DNA of 64,000 nucleotides from Mageeibacillus sp. UBA4314 (GCA_002394605.1 DGUI01000011.1:1-64000); one strand, 5' to 3'; positions 42,291 to 51,077 are shown, counted from the stretch's first letter. Notes: generated from the letters alone by a model not told the origin. Program-made: numbers and translations.

Positions 42291-43664
42291 CTACGCGAAA
42301 AAAATCTCGTTAACCAGTATCAGCAGGATCATCAAGGGCAGCACGAAAGTAATGTATGCCCTTATCTTCGAGGGGAATCTCATGCCATCGCCGGTATTGC
42401 TTTCGTCAAGAAAGTTCTTAAATCCCCAGCCCTTATCAAGGGCACAGAACAATATGATGACGATGCATCCCAAAGGCAGCAGGATCTTGCTCAGGATAAA
42501 ATCCTCAACAGTCAGGATATCCCAATCACCGAATATATGAACATCCTTAAGGATATTGAACCCGAGCACGCAGGGCAGGCTTCCGATGATCACGACAGGA
42601 ATGTTGACAAAGATCGCCTTCTTCCTGGACCAGCCGATCGTGTCGATGAAGTAAGCGACGATATTCTCAAAGACTGCCGTAACGGTCGAGAAACTGGCAA
42701 AAATCATGAACACAAAGAACAGGGCTCCCCAGATCCTGCCTCCGGGCATATTGATGAATATCTGAGGCAGTGTCACAAATATCAGCGACGGTCCCGAATC
42801 AGGAGCAACATTGTAGCTGAAACATGCCGGGAAGATTATTATGCCGGCGATAAGAGCGACAAAAGTATCGAGAAAGGCGATCCTTACGGCTTCCCCCGTT
42901 ATTGACCTTTCCTTGGGCATATAGCTGCCTAATGTCAGCATGACGCCCATACCGATGCTAAGGGTAAAGAATGCCTGAGACATAGCAGAGGTAACGGTCT
43001 TACCTATGTTACCTGCCGTAACAGAATCAAGATCAGGAAGCAGATAGAACTTTAAGCCTTCAGAAGAACCCTTGAGCATGATGCTGTTTACGGCAAGAGC
43101 GATGATGAGCAATAATAATCCGATCATCATGAACTTGGAAACCCTCTCAAGTCCCTTCTGCACCCCGAAACACAGCACAAGGAATCCGGTAACAGCAACA
43201 AGCACCGTAAAGAAGATCATAGAACCCGGACTGGCCATCATATCACTGAAGACATTGCTTACGCCACTACTGTCAACATTCTCGAAAGTGCCGGATACAA
43301 ACTTGTAAAAGTATTCGACCATCCAGCCGGATACAGTCGTGTAGTAGAACATCAGGATATAGCAGTCTACAAGGCACACCCATCCGAACAGATGCCACTT
43401 GGAACCTTTTTTCTCAATTGCCTTTAGGGCATTAATGCCGGAGCTCTTCCCTGCTCTGCCTATCGCAAGTTCCATTGACAGGACAGGAATGCCCATAAGC
43501 ACGAGAAAGATGATGTATAAGATAACGAAAAGTGCGCCGCCGTTCTGCCCAACCATGTACGGGAATTTCCAGACATTGCCAATGCCGACAGCGCATCCTG
43601 CACTGACCAGCAGAAAGCCTAACCGGCTCGCAAACCCTTCCCTGTTACCGTTATTATTTGCCAT
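42291..43664 (-). CDS. NSS-family sodium-dependent transporter (LeuT-like)
   Basis: Sodium:neurotransmitter symporter family protein of 457 residues with 11-12 transmembrane segments, importing amino acids or related amines with Na+. The family N-terminus is clear (FASRLGFLLVSAGCAVGIGNVWKFPYMVGQNGGALF), including the unwound TM1 region. Bacterial members usually import hydrophobic or aromatic amino acids. The frame is open back through tRNA-fMet to 43784, but family comparison supports the ATG at 43664. That ATG is seven bases past the U-run of the tRNA terminator and has no evident ribosome site. Confidence 0.88.
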   Translation of the reverse strand: MANNNGNREGFASRLGFLLVSAGCAVGIGNVWKFPYMVGQNGGALFVILYIIFLVLMGIPVLSMELAIGRAGKSSGINALKAIEKKGSKWHLFGWVCLVDCYILMFYYTTVSGWMVEYFYKFVSGTFENVDSSGVSNVFSDMMASPGSMIFFTVLVAVTGFLVLCFGVQKGLERVSKFMMIGLLLLIIALAVNSIMLKGSSEGLKFYLLPDLDSVTAGNIGKTVTSAMSQAFFTLSIGMGVMLTLGSYMPKERSITGEAVRIAFLDTFVALIAGIIIFPACFSYNVAPDSGPSLIFVTLPQIFINMPGGRIWGALFFVFMIFASFSTVTAVFENIVAYFIDTIGWSRKKAIFVNIPVVIIGSLPCVLGFNILKDVHIFGDWDILTVEDFILSKILLPLGCIVIILFCALDKGWGFKNFLDESNTGDGMRFPSKIRAYITFVLPLMILLILVNEIFFA

Positions 43665-43670
43665 ACAGAT

Positions 43671-43700
43671 AAAAAAAGATCCCCGTACTAACGGGGATCT
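43671..43700 (-). terminator. Terminator of the tRNA-Leu/tRNA-fMet unit
   Basis: A perfect 10-bp AGATCCCCGT/ACGGGGATCT stem with a 4-base loop and seven Us, starting one base after the tRNA-fMet CCA. It ends seven bases before the NSS transporter ATG. Confidence 0.9.
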
Positions 43701-43701
43701 A

Positions 43702-43778
43702 TGGTTGCGGAGGCGGGACTCGAACCTCGCGACCTCCGGGTTATGAGCCCGGCAAGCTACCAACTGCTCCACTCCGCG
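43702..43778 (-). tRNA. tRNA-fMet (CAT), initiator
   Basis: 77 bases including CCA. The unpaired C1-A72 at the acceptor end (CGCGGAG / CTCCGCA) and the three G-C pairs below the CAT loop (GGGCTCATAACCC) mark it as the initiator. Confidence 0.95.
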
Positions 43779-43803
43779 TGTCAACTCGCACTATCCGGAA
43801 TAA

Positions 43804-43890
43804 TGGTGCTCGTGACCGGACTTGAACCGGTACGGATTTTACTCCGACGGATTTTAAGTCCGTTGTGTCTGCCAATTCCACCACACGAGC
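43804..43890 (-). tRNA. tRNA-Leu (TAA)
   Basis: 87 bases including CCA, with a long variable arm, GCTCGTG/CACGAGC acceptor stem and anticodon loop CTTAAAA. It is transcribed first, before tRNA-fMet. Confidence 0.95.
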
Positions 43891-43911
43891 CTATCCGTTA
43901 AGTGCTTGACA

Positions 43912-43940
43912 ATAATAGCACCAGTAAGAATTTCTGTCAA
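43912..43940 (-). promoter_or_regulatory. Promoter of the tRNA-Leu/tRNA-fMet unit
   Basis: Minus strand TTGACA (43935-43940), 17-base spacer, TATTAT (43912-43917): near-perfect sigma-A promoter. Confidence 0.85.
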
Positions 43941-43957
43941 GTTGAAAGATATACGGT

Positions 43958-43986
43958 TTGCAAATATTATAATTTAGAATTATTAT
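43958..43986 (+). promoter_or_regulatory. Promoter of the Thr-rich membrane-anchored protein gene
   Basis: TTGCAA (43958-43963), 17-base spacer, TATTAT (43981-43986), about 32 bases before the ATG. It is divergent from the tRNA promoter. Confidence 0.6.
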
Positions 43987-44017
43987 AAAGTATAATTTTA
44001 TGTTCGAGGTGTCCGCC

Positions 44018-46090
44018 ATGTTGTACAATCCAGACGACAAAAACAAGGGTAAGAAGGAAGAGAAGCTCCTTCATGCCGATGATGACAACAAGAACCTGAC
44101 TGACGATGTCAAGGCAAATGAGAATTCATTATTCGGCAAACCTTCAGGTAATTCAGCAGATCACGGTCACGATTCACTATTTGACAGCAGTTTTGACGAT
44201 GACGACTTTGTCGGATCTTCTTTTGCCGTCAGTTTTAAGGCAAATGATCCCGGTAATGTTTCCGATATGCTCAAGGATGACAATACCACGCCCATCCAGC
44301 CTGCTGCACCTCTTGAATTTGAGGATGACCTCGCAGACTTCGAGTTTGACAGTTCAGTGTCTGCATTTAAGCCTCTTAACCAGACCAATGCTCCCACTCA
44401 TATCCCCGCTCCCGAGCATACACCCGGCAGCAAGGCGAATAAGCCAGAGGAAGCTAAGCCTGTTGAGGTTAAGAAGGCTGAGCCGGAGAAGGATCCTTAT
44501 GAAGGCATCGATGATGTTACTCCTCCCGTATTCAATGACGAGGACGAAGAGTTCATGGACTTCGCAGGGATGACCAAGGACGACGACAAGCTCTTCAATT
44601 CCGGGGATGATCTTGACTATGCAACATCATCAAAGGATAAAGGTTCCAGTCCTTTCGCACACTCAGAGAAGCCTGCGGCTGTTAAGCCCAGCGATATCGA
44701 TATGCCTCCCGTCACGAAGGTTGAAGAGAAGAGTGCGCCCATCCAGTCTTACGGCACTGTCAATTCAGGCGTAAACGCTTTCAAGAAGAAGCCTGCTTCC
44801 CTTGAGAATGAGAAGCCTGAACCTGCCAAGAAGGAAGGCAGGCCCTCACCCTTCAAGAAGGATTCTAAACCTGAACAGAAGGCGGAAGAGAAGAGATCAG
44901 AGCCCAAGGCGGAAGCAAAGGCTGAACCGGTAGAGCCTGTTTCCAAGAATGAGCCCGTTAAGAAGGAAGCGCCCGTCAAGGTAGAACCCAAGACTGACGT
45001 ATCCCAGAAGGAAGATACAAGACCTGCCGCAGCCGCAGTACCTGTAGCTGTTCCCGTTCCGGCACCCGATTCATCCAAGGCAGCTATGGATGCCGAGCCT
45101 GTCGTAAATCCCTTCAAGCCCAAGCCTTCCTCTTCACTTCCTGATACACCTAACACGAGACCTGCAGCCAGACCGACCGCCCAGAGACCGATCGTTTCTG
45201 CACCCAAGGAGGTTCCAGAGAAGGCTGTCCGTCCCGGAGCTGCAGACAGGAGCGAAGCAGATAAGGACGTTGACCGTCCTAAGTCAAAGAGCAAGACAAG
45301 TCCTGCCATCGAGCCTGTTTCGCAGGTTCCCAGCAGGAAAGTTCGCCGTGAACCCAAGGCAAAGAAGGATCCAGGCAAGGGCGGCATAATCACGCTTGTT
45401 ATTGTTATCGCCGTATTTATAGGTGTATTCCTGGTACTCGATAACGCTGATAAGCTCTCTGCACTCTTCGGCGGAAATAAGCCCATCAATACTGTCTCGA
45501 CTTCTGAAGCTGTCGTAACGTCAGCTGTTTCCAACGAATCATCCGCAACGGCAACTACCGAGTCAACAACAGCTGCCACAACGGAAGCGACGACCACGGA
45601 AGCTACAACTACAACCGAAGCAACAACAGAAGCTACGACCACAACGACTACGGAAGCTACTACTACGACGACTACCGAGGCAACTACAACAACTGAAGCT
45701 ACCACGACAACTACTGAGGCTACAACTGCTGCAACAACGGCTGACCCCGGCACAGGTGTTAAGGTTACTAATCTTAAGACACGCCTCACAAACTTCAAGA
45801 ACTCTTCCAAGGGCTTCAGATTTGATGTTGTGATCAAGAACGGCACAAAGAAGGATGCGAGCCTTTCCGCTTCACTTAAGAATCTCAGGATCACATTGTA
45901 TTCAAGCACAAAGATCAAGAATCTTACGTCAAACGGATTCACATTCTCTCACAACGGATACACTTACACATGTAAGCCTATCGACCGCACGATCCCTGCA
46001 GGCAGTTCCGTTACCATCAGGGTTAATGTAACAACGGCATCCAGACCCGTCCACTTCGGATACAGAACGGCTAAGTTCAACTGGAAGTAA
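44018..46090 (+). CDS. Membrane-anchored protein with long disordered cytoplasmic region and Thr-rich stalk
   Basis: A 690-residue protein not assigned to a family. Residues 1-450 are low-complexity: first acidic (runs of Asp with FDSSFDDDDFVG), then Lys/Glu/Pro/Ala-rich (PEPAKKEGRPSPFKK type), predicted disordered. One transmembrane segment lies near 455-475 (GIITLVIVIAVFIGVFLVL). A Thr/Glu/Ala stalk (~495-575, TTTEATT units) leads to a ~110-residue C-terminal domain (KGFRFDVVIKNGTKKDASLS to RTAKFNWK) that looks like a beta-sandwich outside the cell. GAGGTG six bases upstream decides the ATG at 44018. It is a single gene with its own promoter and terminator. Confidence 0.75.
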   Translation: MLYNPDDKNKGKKEEKLLHADDDNKNLTDDVKANENSLFGKPSGNSADHGHDSLFDSSFDDDDFVGSSFAVSFKANDPGNVSDMLKDDNTTPIQPAAPLEFEDDLADFEFDSSVSAFKPLNQTNAPTHIPAPEHTPGSKANKPEEAKPVEVKKAEPEKDPYEGIDDVTPPVFNDEDEEFMDFAGMTKDDDKLFNSGDDLDYATSSKDKGSSPFAHSEKPAAVKPSDIDMPPVTKVEEKSAPIQSYGTVNSGVNAFKKKPASLENEKPEPAKKEGRPSPFKKDSKPEQKAEEKRSEPKAEAKAEPVEPVSKNEPVKKEAPVKVEPKTDVSQKEDTRPAAAAVPVAVPVPAPDSSKAAMDAEPVVNPFKPKPSSSLPDTPNTRPAARPTAQRPIVSAPKEVPEKAVRPGAADRSEADKDVDRPKSKSKTSPAIEPVSQVPSRKVRREPKAKKDPGKGGIITLVIVIAVFIGVFLVLDNADKLSALFGGNKPINTVSTSEAVVTSAVSNESSATATTESTTAATTEATTTEATTTTEATTEATTTTTTEATTTTTTEATTTTEATTTTTEATTAATTADPGTGVKVTNLKTRLTNFKNSSKGFRFDVVIKNGTKKDASLSASLKNLRITLYSSTKIKNLTSNGFTFSHNGYTYTCKPIDRTIPAGSSVTIRVNVTTASRPVHFGYRTAKFNWK
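45550..45740 (+). repeat. Thr-Glu-Ala coding low-complexity repeat
   Basis: Degenerate ACN-rich repeats encode a stalk of Thr with regularly spaced Glu-Ala. Codons for Thr alternate (aca/acg/act/acc), so it is not a simple microsatellite. Confidence 0.75.
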
Positions 46091-46111
46091 GAACTAACAG
46101 GACAAAATGAT

Positions 46112-46147
46112 AAGGAGCTGACTTCACAAGAGTCAGCTCCTTTATTT
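46112..46147 (+). terminator. Terminator of the Thr-rich protein gene
   Basis: GGAGCTGACT/AGTCAGCTCC, a perfect 10-bp stem with a 7-base loop followed by TTTATTT. It lies between two convergent genes; the minus-strand tail is weaker. Confidence 0.8.
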
Positions 46148-46166
46148 ATGCAAAAATCTATTGATC

Positions 46167-47276
46167 TTACTTCTCGATCTTCATGCCTGACAGGAATGCA
46201 TTAATGAACCCGTCAAGATTACCGTCCATTACGGAATCAACATCAACGACCTCATAGCCGGTCCTGTGATCCTTGACCATTGTATAAGGGCAGAATACAT
46301 AAGACCTGATCTGTGAACCCCATGCAATATCCATCTGGTTACCCTTGAGGTCCTCGATCTTCTCCATCTGTGCTGCCTGTGCCAAAGCATAGAGCTTCGC
46401 CTTGAGCATCTTAAGACAAGTCTCCCTGTTCTGAACCTGAGATCTCTCAGACTGGCACGCCACGACTACGCCGGTAGGTTCGTGAGTCATACGGACGGCA
46501 GTATCTGTCTTATTGATGTGCTGACCGCCCTTACCTGTAGCACGGTATGTATCAACGCGAACATCCTTCATGTCGATCTTGATATCGATCGTATCATCGA
46601 GTTCAGGCATGACTTCACATGAAGCAAAAGACGTATGACGTCTTCCGGATGAATCGAAAGGAGAGATCCTTACGAGACGGTGGACGCCAAGTTCAGACCT
46701 TAAGAAACCATATGCATTCTCGCCGCAGATCATTACAGAACAGCTTTTGATGCCTGCAACGTCCCCTTCGAGATATTCCAGTTCCTTAGTCTCATAACCA
46801 TGTGCTTCTGCCCATCTGAGATACATCCTGTAGAGCATCGATACCCAGTCCTGAGCCTCAGTGCCGCCGGCACCGGCATTCAGTGTGAGTATCGCATTGT
46901 TCTTATCAAACTCCTGTGTGAGGAGAGTCTCGAGACGCAACTTCTCAAAATCAGCCTTGAGCGCTTCAAGACCGGACTTCAATTCGTCAAGCGAATCGAT
47001 GTCTTCTTCTTCGTTTGCAAGTTCGCAGAGCGCAAGAAGGTCTTCCCTGCTGTTATGAAGCTGATTAAAGCCGTCCACCTTCTTCTGAAGTCTCGCAAGA
47101 TTAGTCTGAAGGCTCTGAGCCTTGTCAACATCATCCCAGAACCCGGGTTCCTGTGTCCTAGCCTCGAGTTCGCTGATCTCGACCTTCACCTGTTCAATGT
47201 GAAGTGAATCCTTAAGCGTATCGATGGGCTCTTCCAAAGCTTCAAGTTCGAGTCTGATATTATCAAATTCAAGCAT
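46167..47276 (-). CDS. prfB: Peptide chain release factor 2
   Basis: RF2, which reads UGA and UAA stop codons. The tripeptide anticodon SPF is at 205-207 and the peptidyl-hydrolysis GGQ at 250-252. The full 369-residue chain is read in one frame: the usual in-frame UGA and +1 slippery site near codon 25 is absent, so synthesis is not autoregulated by frameshifting. The start overlaps the aminotransferase stop by one base (TAATG), with AAAGG nine bases ahead. Confidence 0.95.
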   Translation of the reverse strand: MLEFDNIRLELEALEEPIDTLKDSLHIEQVKVEISELEARTQEPGFWDDVDKAQSLQTNLARLQKKVDGFNQLHNSREDLLALCELANEEEDIDSLDELKSGLEALKADFEKLRLETLLTQEFDKNNAILTLNAGAGGTEAQDWVSMLYRMYLRWAEAHGYETKELEYLEGDVAGIKSCSVMICGENAYGFLRSELGVHRLVRISPFDSSGRRHTSFASCEVMPELDDTIDIKIDMKDVRVDTYRATGKGGQHINKTDTAVRMTHEPTGVVVACQSERSQVQNRETCLKMLKAKLYALAQAAQMEKIEDLKGNQMDIAWGSQIRSYVFCPYTMVKDHRTGYEVVDVDSVMDGNLDGFINAFLSGMKIEK

Positions 47277-48466
47277 TACGCGTTACCTTTCTTCAATTCT
47301 TCAACAAATTCTTTCAACCTGATCATAGCTTCCTTGATATTATCGATAGAAGCCGCATAACTGATCCTGACGTGATACTCGCCACACTCACCGAAAGCTT
47401 TGCCCGGCACGATGGCAACCTTCTTCTTCAAAAGGAACTGCTCACAGAATTCATCAGACTTTATTCCAAGTCCTTCGATCGACGGGAAAGCATAGAAAGC
47501 TCCATAAGGTGTAAAGCAAGTAAGTCCCGCATCTTCCAATCCCTTGAGCAGGACTCTTCTTCTGTGATTATACTCATTGCGCATCTCTTCGATCGCAGCA
47601 TCTCCGTTATATGCAGCCTCGATGACAGCAAACTGAGACGTTGAGGGTGAGCTCATGATGCAGTACTGATGGATCTTCGTCATGGCGGCAATGAGGGTCT
47701 TGGGACCAACTACATAGCCGATCCTCCAGCCGGTCATGGCATATGACTTGGAGAAGCCGTTGATCATGACGACACGGTCACGCAATTCAGGGAACTGGAT
47801 AAGAGAAGCCGGCTTATCGCTAAGATAATTAAGCTCACAATAGAGTTCATCAGATATTACCATGATGTCAGGATGCTTAACGAGGACATCCCTTATCGCG
47901 CACAGATCCTCATGTGTCATTACAGCTCCGGTAGGATTGCTGGGATAACCGAGGATAACATACTTTGTCTTATCGGTGATCGCTTCTTCAAGTTCCTCCG
48001 GCATGAGCTTATAGTCGTTCTCCTCTTTCGTGGATATAACGACAGGCACACCATGAGCAAACATGACAGTAGCCTTATATGCAACAAAACAGGGTTCAAC
48101 GATGATGACTTCATCACCGGGATTGATCAGCGCCCTTGCAACAAGGTCAAGGCCTTCACTGCCACCTACCGTGATAAGTATCTGATCCTTGGGATCATAG
48201 TCAACAGCGTATCTTCTGCTGATATAATCGGTTATCGCAGCCCTTGCCTGGATATATCCTGAATTAGGAGAATAGTGGGTATATCCGTCACGAAGCGAAT
48301 TGATGCCTGCTTCACGGATGCTCCACGGGGTTACAAAATCCGGTTCACCAATGGACAGCGAGATGACATTTCCCTTCATCTCGTTGGCAAGATCAAAGAA
48401 ACGCCTGATCGCTGAAGGCGGAACCTGATTTACAACGTCAGAGATCTTGTCCGTGTAATCGCTCAT
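47276..48466 (-). CDS. Class I/II aminotransferase (aspartate aminotransferase-like)
   Basis: Fold-type I PLP aminotransferase of 396 residues. The family N-terminus ISLSIGEPDFVTP, YPSNPTGAV, and the PLP lysine Lys240 in GFSKSYAMTGWRIGY are present. It falls in the AspC/PatA-like group of Gram-positives; the amino acid used cannot be fixed. It overlaps the upstream Lrp-type regulator by four bases, so the regulator probably controls this amino acid step. Confidence 0.88.
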   Translation of the reverse strand: MSDYTDKISDVVNQVPPSAIRRFFDLANEMKGNVISLSIGEPDFVTPWSIREAGINSLRDGYTHYSPNSGYIQARAAITDYISRRYAVDYDPKDQILITVGGSEGLDLVARALINPGDEVIIVEPCFVAYKATVMFAHGVPVVISTKEENDYKLMPEELEEAITDKTKYVILGYPSNPTGAVMTHEDLCAIRDVLVKHPDIMVISDELYCELNYLSDKPASLIQFPELRDRVVMINGFSKSYAMTGWRIGYVVGPKTLIAAMTKIHQYCIMSSPSTSQFAVIEAAYNGDAAIEEMRNEYNHRRRVLLKGLEDAGLTCFTPYGAFYAFPSIEGLGIKSDEFCEQFLLKKKVAIVPGKAFGECGEYHVRISYAASIDNIKEAMIRLKEFVEELKKGNA

Positions 48467-48951
48467 AATATAACTGCCTGCCTGTCATCAGAATCAGGCT
48501 GATCGAACATAATGCCGTTAGCCTTATATTTCTTGAGGATAAAGTGTGTTGTCGTGGACAGGACGCCTTCCTGCGTTGCGATCTTCTGGTTAACGAAGTT
48601 AGCAATATCCCTGAGGCTCTTGTCCTCGTAGATGACCATGAGATCGAATCCGCCGGACATCAGATAGCACGCAGAGACCTTGTCATACTTGCTCAGGATA
48701 TTAGCAACCTGGTCATAGCCCTTGCCCTTTGTCGGTGCGATCCTTACTTCGATCATTCCGATGCAGTGTTCAGGAAGCTGCTTCTCCCAGTTGATATTGG
48801 TCGTGTATCCAAGGATGATCTTCTCATCCTCGAGATACTTGATCTCAGCAGCAAGTTCCTCTTCTGAGACGCCAAGCCTGACAGCCATATCCTCATTTGT
48901 CAGTCTGGCATCGTTCTCTATCATCCTCAAAAGTTCAATATGATCGATCAT
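48463..48951 (-). CDS. Lrp/AsnC family transcriptional regulator
   Basis: A 162-residue regulator with an N-terminal winged helix (LLRMIENDARLTNEDMAVRLGVSEEELAAEIKYLE) and a C-terminal RAM ligand domain (MIEVRIAPTKGKGYDQVANILS, SGGFDLMVIYEDKSL). It senses amino acids in this family. GGAGG five bases before the ATG at 48951 sets the start. Two inverted repeats in its upstream region are plausible autoregulatory sites. Confidence 0.88.
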   Translation of the reverse strand: MIDHIELLRMIENDARLTNEDMAVRLGVSEEELAAEIKYLEDEKIILGYTTNINWEKQLPEHCIGMIEVRIAPTKGKGYDQVANILSKYDKVSACYLMSGGFDLMVIYEDKSLRDIANFVNQKIATQEGVLSTTTHFILKKYKANGIMFDQPDSDDRQAVIL

Positions 48952-48961
48952 ATAACCCTCC

Positions 48962-48978
48962 AGTAATATAAAATTACT
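48962..48978. repeat. Inverted repeat upstream of the Lrp-type gene
   Basis: AGTAAT-ATAAA-ATTACT ends 11 bases from the regulator start, next to its ribosome site. Possible Lrp operator. Confidence 0.5.
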
Positions 48979-49015
48979 CACTTACAGCAAAAGAATGACT
49001 TACGCTGTAAGTGAG
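48977..49015 (-). terminator. Long inverted repeat after the malic enzyme gene
   Basis: CTCACTTACAGC/GCTGTAAGTGAG, a perfect 12-bp inverted repeat with a 15-base loop, 12 bases after the malic enzyme stop. The minus-strand tail TAATTTTATA is U-rich but broken, so it is a terminator candidate and may also be an operator for the next gene. Confidence 0.55.
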
Positions 49016-49027
49016 CAATAAGAGTCG

Positions 49028-50206
49028 TCAGATACGGGCTACGCCTGAATCCCTTGCAGCCTGTGCAACAGCAGCAGCTACAGTCTTGCCTACCCTCGGA
49101 TCGAAAGCATCAGGCAGGATCTTCTCGGGATTAAGCTCCTCGTCAGATACGAGAGAAGCGATCGCATTAGCTGCAGCGATCTTCATCTCATCGTTGATAT
49201 CAGAAGCTCTGACATCAAGAGCACCTCTGAAGATACCGGGGAAAGCGAGTACGTTGTTAACCTGGTTCGGGAAGTCTGATCTTCCTGTAGCCATAACTGC
49301 AACACCGGCCTTCTTAGCCTCATCAGGCAGGATCTCAGGTGTAGGATTAGCACAAGCAAAGACTATAGGATCCTTACCCATTGTAGCAACCATATCGGCT
49401 GTCAATACTCCGGGAGCAGATACTCCGATGAATACGTCTGCACCTACTATAACATCAGCAAGTGAACCGGACTTCTTCTCGGGATTCGTGATCTTAGCCA
49501 TCTCTTCCTTAGCAGGATTGAGACCGTCTCGTCCTTCATAGATCGCACCCTTACGGTCACAAAGGATAACATTCTTAAGACCTCTGGAGATCAGGAGCTT
49601 GGTGATAGCGATAGCTGCAGCACCTGCTCCGTTAACAACAACATGGATCTCCTCCATCTTCTTGCCAACGATCTTCAGAGCATTTGTGATACCTGCAAGA
49701 GTGATAACTGCTGTACCATGCTGGTCATCATGGAAGATCGGGATATCTACATCAGGTCTCTCCTTGAGTTTCCTCTCAATCTCAAAGCATCTGGGTGCCG
49801 AGATATCCTCAAGGTTTACGCCGCCAAAAGATCCTGCAAGCAAAGCAACTGTCTCAACGATAGTATCAACATCCTTGGATCTGATACACAGAGGGAAAGC
49901 GTCAACCCCGCCGAAAGCCTTGAACAGCGCACACTTACCTTCCATAACGGGCATTCCGGCTTCAGGACCGATATCGCCGAGTCCGAGAACAGCCGTACCA
50001 TCTGTAACTACTGCAACGAGATTATGACGTCTTGTATATTTGTAAGAGAGATCAACATCCTTGGAGATCTCGAGACAAGGTTCAGCAACACCGGGTGTAT
50101 AAGCGACCGCAAGTTCTTCCTTGGATCCCACAGGAGCCCTAGCGATAACCTCGATCTTACCCTTCCATTCAGTATGCTTCTGAATTGCTATTGATTCATT
50201 AGCCAT
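49028..50206 (-). CDS. NAD(P)-dependent malic enzyme
   Basis: Oxidative decarboxylation of malate to pyruvate. The short bacterial form (392 residues): AYTPGVAEPC near the N-terminus, GLGDIGPEAGMPVMEGKCALFK, metal ligands in FHDDQHGTA, and the Rossmann segment VVNGAGAAAIAITKLL. No phosphotransacetylase domain is fused. GGAGGTG stands seven bases upstream. Single gene. Confidence 0.93.
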   Translation of the reverse strand: MANESIAIQKHTEWKGKIEVIARAPVGSKEELAVAYTPGVAEPCLEISKDVDLSYKYTRRHNLVAVVTDGTAVLGLGDIGPEAGMPVMEGKCALFKAFGGVDAFPLCIRSKDVDTIVETVALLAGSFGGVNLEDISAPRCFEIERKLKERPDVDIPIFHDDQHGTAVITLAGITNALKIVGKKMEEIHVVVNGAGAAAIAITKLLISRGLKNVILCDRKGAIYEGRDGLNPAKEEMAKITNPEKKSGSLADVIVGADVFIGVSAPGVLTADMVATMGKDPIVFACANPTPEILPDEAKKAGVAVMATGRSDFPNQVNNVLAFPGIFRGALDVRASDINDEMKIAAANAIASLVSDEELNPEKILPDAFDPRVGKTVAAAVAQAARDSGVARI

Positions 50207-50248
50207 AATACACCTCCAAAATTTATCTTAATCTTACATATTGTATAT

Positions 50249-50263
50249 TTTTCGCCGCGAAAA
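50249..50263. repeat. Short palindrome upstream of malic enzyme
   Basis: TTTTCGC-C-GCGAAAA, 15 bp, between the membrane-protein stop and the malic enzyme start. A one-base centre suits a protein operator better than a hairpin. Confidence 0.4.
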
Positions 50264-50265
50264 TG

Positions 50266-51030
50266 CTACACGGAAATTTTATGCGCGTTTGACTTCTTGC
50301 ACATCGCTATGTAAGCGAATGTGCAGATCCTTGCAAAGATCAGGTAATACCATACGTCAACGGCCGAAGATACTATGAGATAGGCTGTCTGAGACGCAAA
50401 GGACAGGAGCATTACGATAAAGCTTGCGATCAGGTAGAGTACATATGTGCCTGTCACATCAGCCATGATCATCAGATAGAAGCCTCTCGTACGCCTTACA
50501 CTGCTCCCTATTGCCCGCCAGAACCCGAAGTCTCCGGACAGATAGCAGACGGGGATCGTACATATAAAGGGAATGAAGAGCAGCATGATAAAGAAACCGT
50601 ACACGGTAACAAACAGCAGCGGAACAGAGAACAGGAGCAGGAACAGGGCAAGTACGATAAACCTGCCTGCAAACGCACCTGCAGGAATATTAGTCCCGGA
50701 ATGCTTCCTTGCGCTTCTCAGGAAAAGACCGCTGTACAGGAATACTCCAAGGAGCGTCAGATATACAGAAGCAGCTACAAGGCCAATATATATAACATTT
50801 GCCGTCGTCAGCGGGATCATCATAAGGTCATCAGTCATCTCGGTCGACTGCATCACCGTATCAAGCCAGGCTGTTAACTGCGAGAAATCGGAATACTCAG
50901 CCGGCATGAACTGAATGCCAAGCTTCAGGGCAAGAAGGAATACGAATATGAGCTTGGAAGCGATGCGCCTGCCAAGCTGATCCACATTGATATACAATGC
51001 CCTCCATCTCTTGAAGCTCTCGATCAGCAA
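50266..51030 (-). CDS. Hypothetical membrane protein with five or six transmembrane segments
   Basis: Not recognised. About 254 residues with hydrophobic segments near ~18-36, ~78-102, ~125-143, ~147-165, ~190-215 and ~217-235, and a conserved-looking loop (GFWRAIGSSVRRTRG) reminiscent of DUF975-type integral membrane proteins. The frame is open to a GTG at 51075, but that codon lies at the predicted transcription start of a strong promoter, leaving no leader. The TTG at 51030 has AAAGGCGG eight bases ahead and is the better start. Confidence 0.6.
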   Translation of the reverse strand: MLIESFKRWRALYINVDQLGRRIASKLIFVFLLALKLGIQFMPAEYSDFSQLTAWLDTVMQSTEMTDDLMMIPLTTANVIYIGLVAASVYLTLLGVFLYSGLFLRSARKHSGTNIPAGAFAGRFIVLALFLLLFSVPLLFVTVYGFFIMLLFIPFICTIPVCYLSGDFGFWRAIGSSVRRTRGFYLMIMADVTGTYVLYLIASFIVMLLSFASQTAYLIVSSAVDVWYYLIFARICTFAYIAMCKKSNAHKISV

Positions 51031-51077
51031 ATTATGATCCGCCTTTTTTGTAATATGTTCTCTAAAATCTTGCACTT

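Noticed and set aside
44749..45942. Long minus-strand open frame opposite the Thr-rich protein
   Set aside because: It is a shadow: the low-complexity Thr/Glu/Ala and Lys/Pro codons on the plus strand leave the complementary frame open and yield Val/Ala/Ser runs. The plus frame has promoter, ribosome site and terminator.
50249..50263. Terminator for the hypothetical membrane protein
   Set aside because: The dyad has a one-base centre, so the hairpin would be only about five A-U-rich pairs, and no U-run follows; an operator is more likely.
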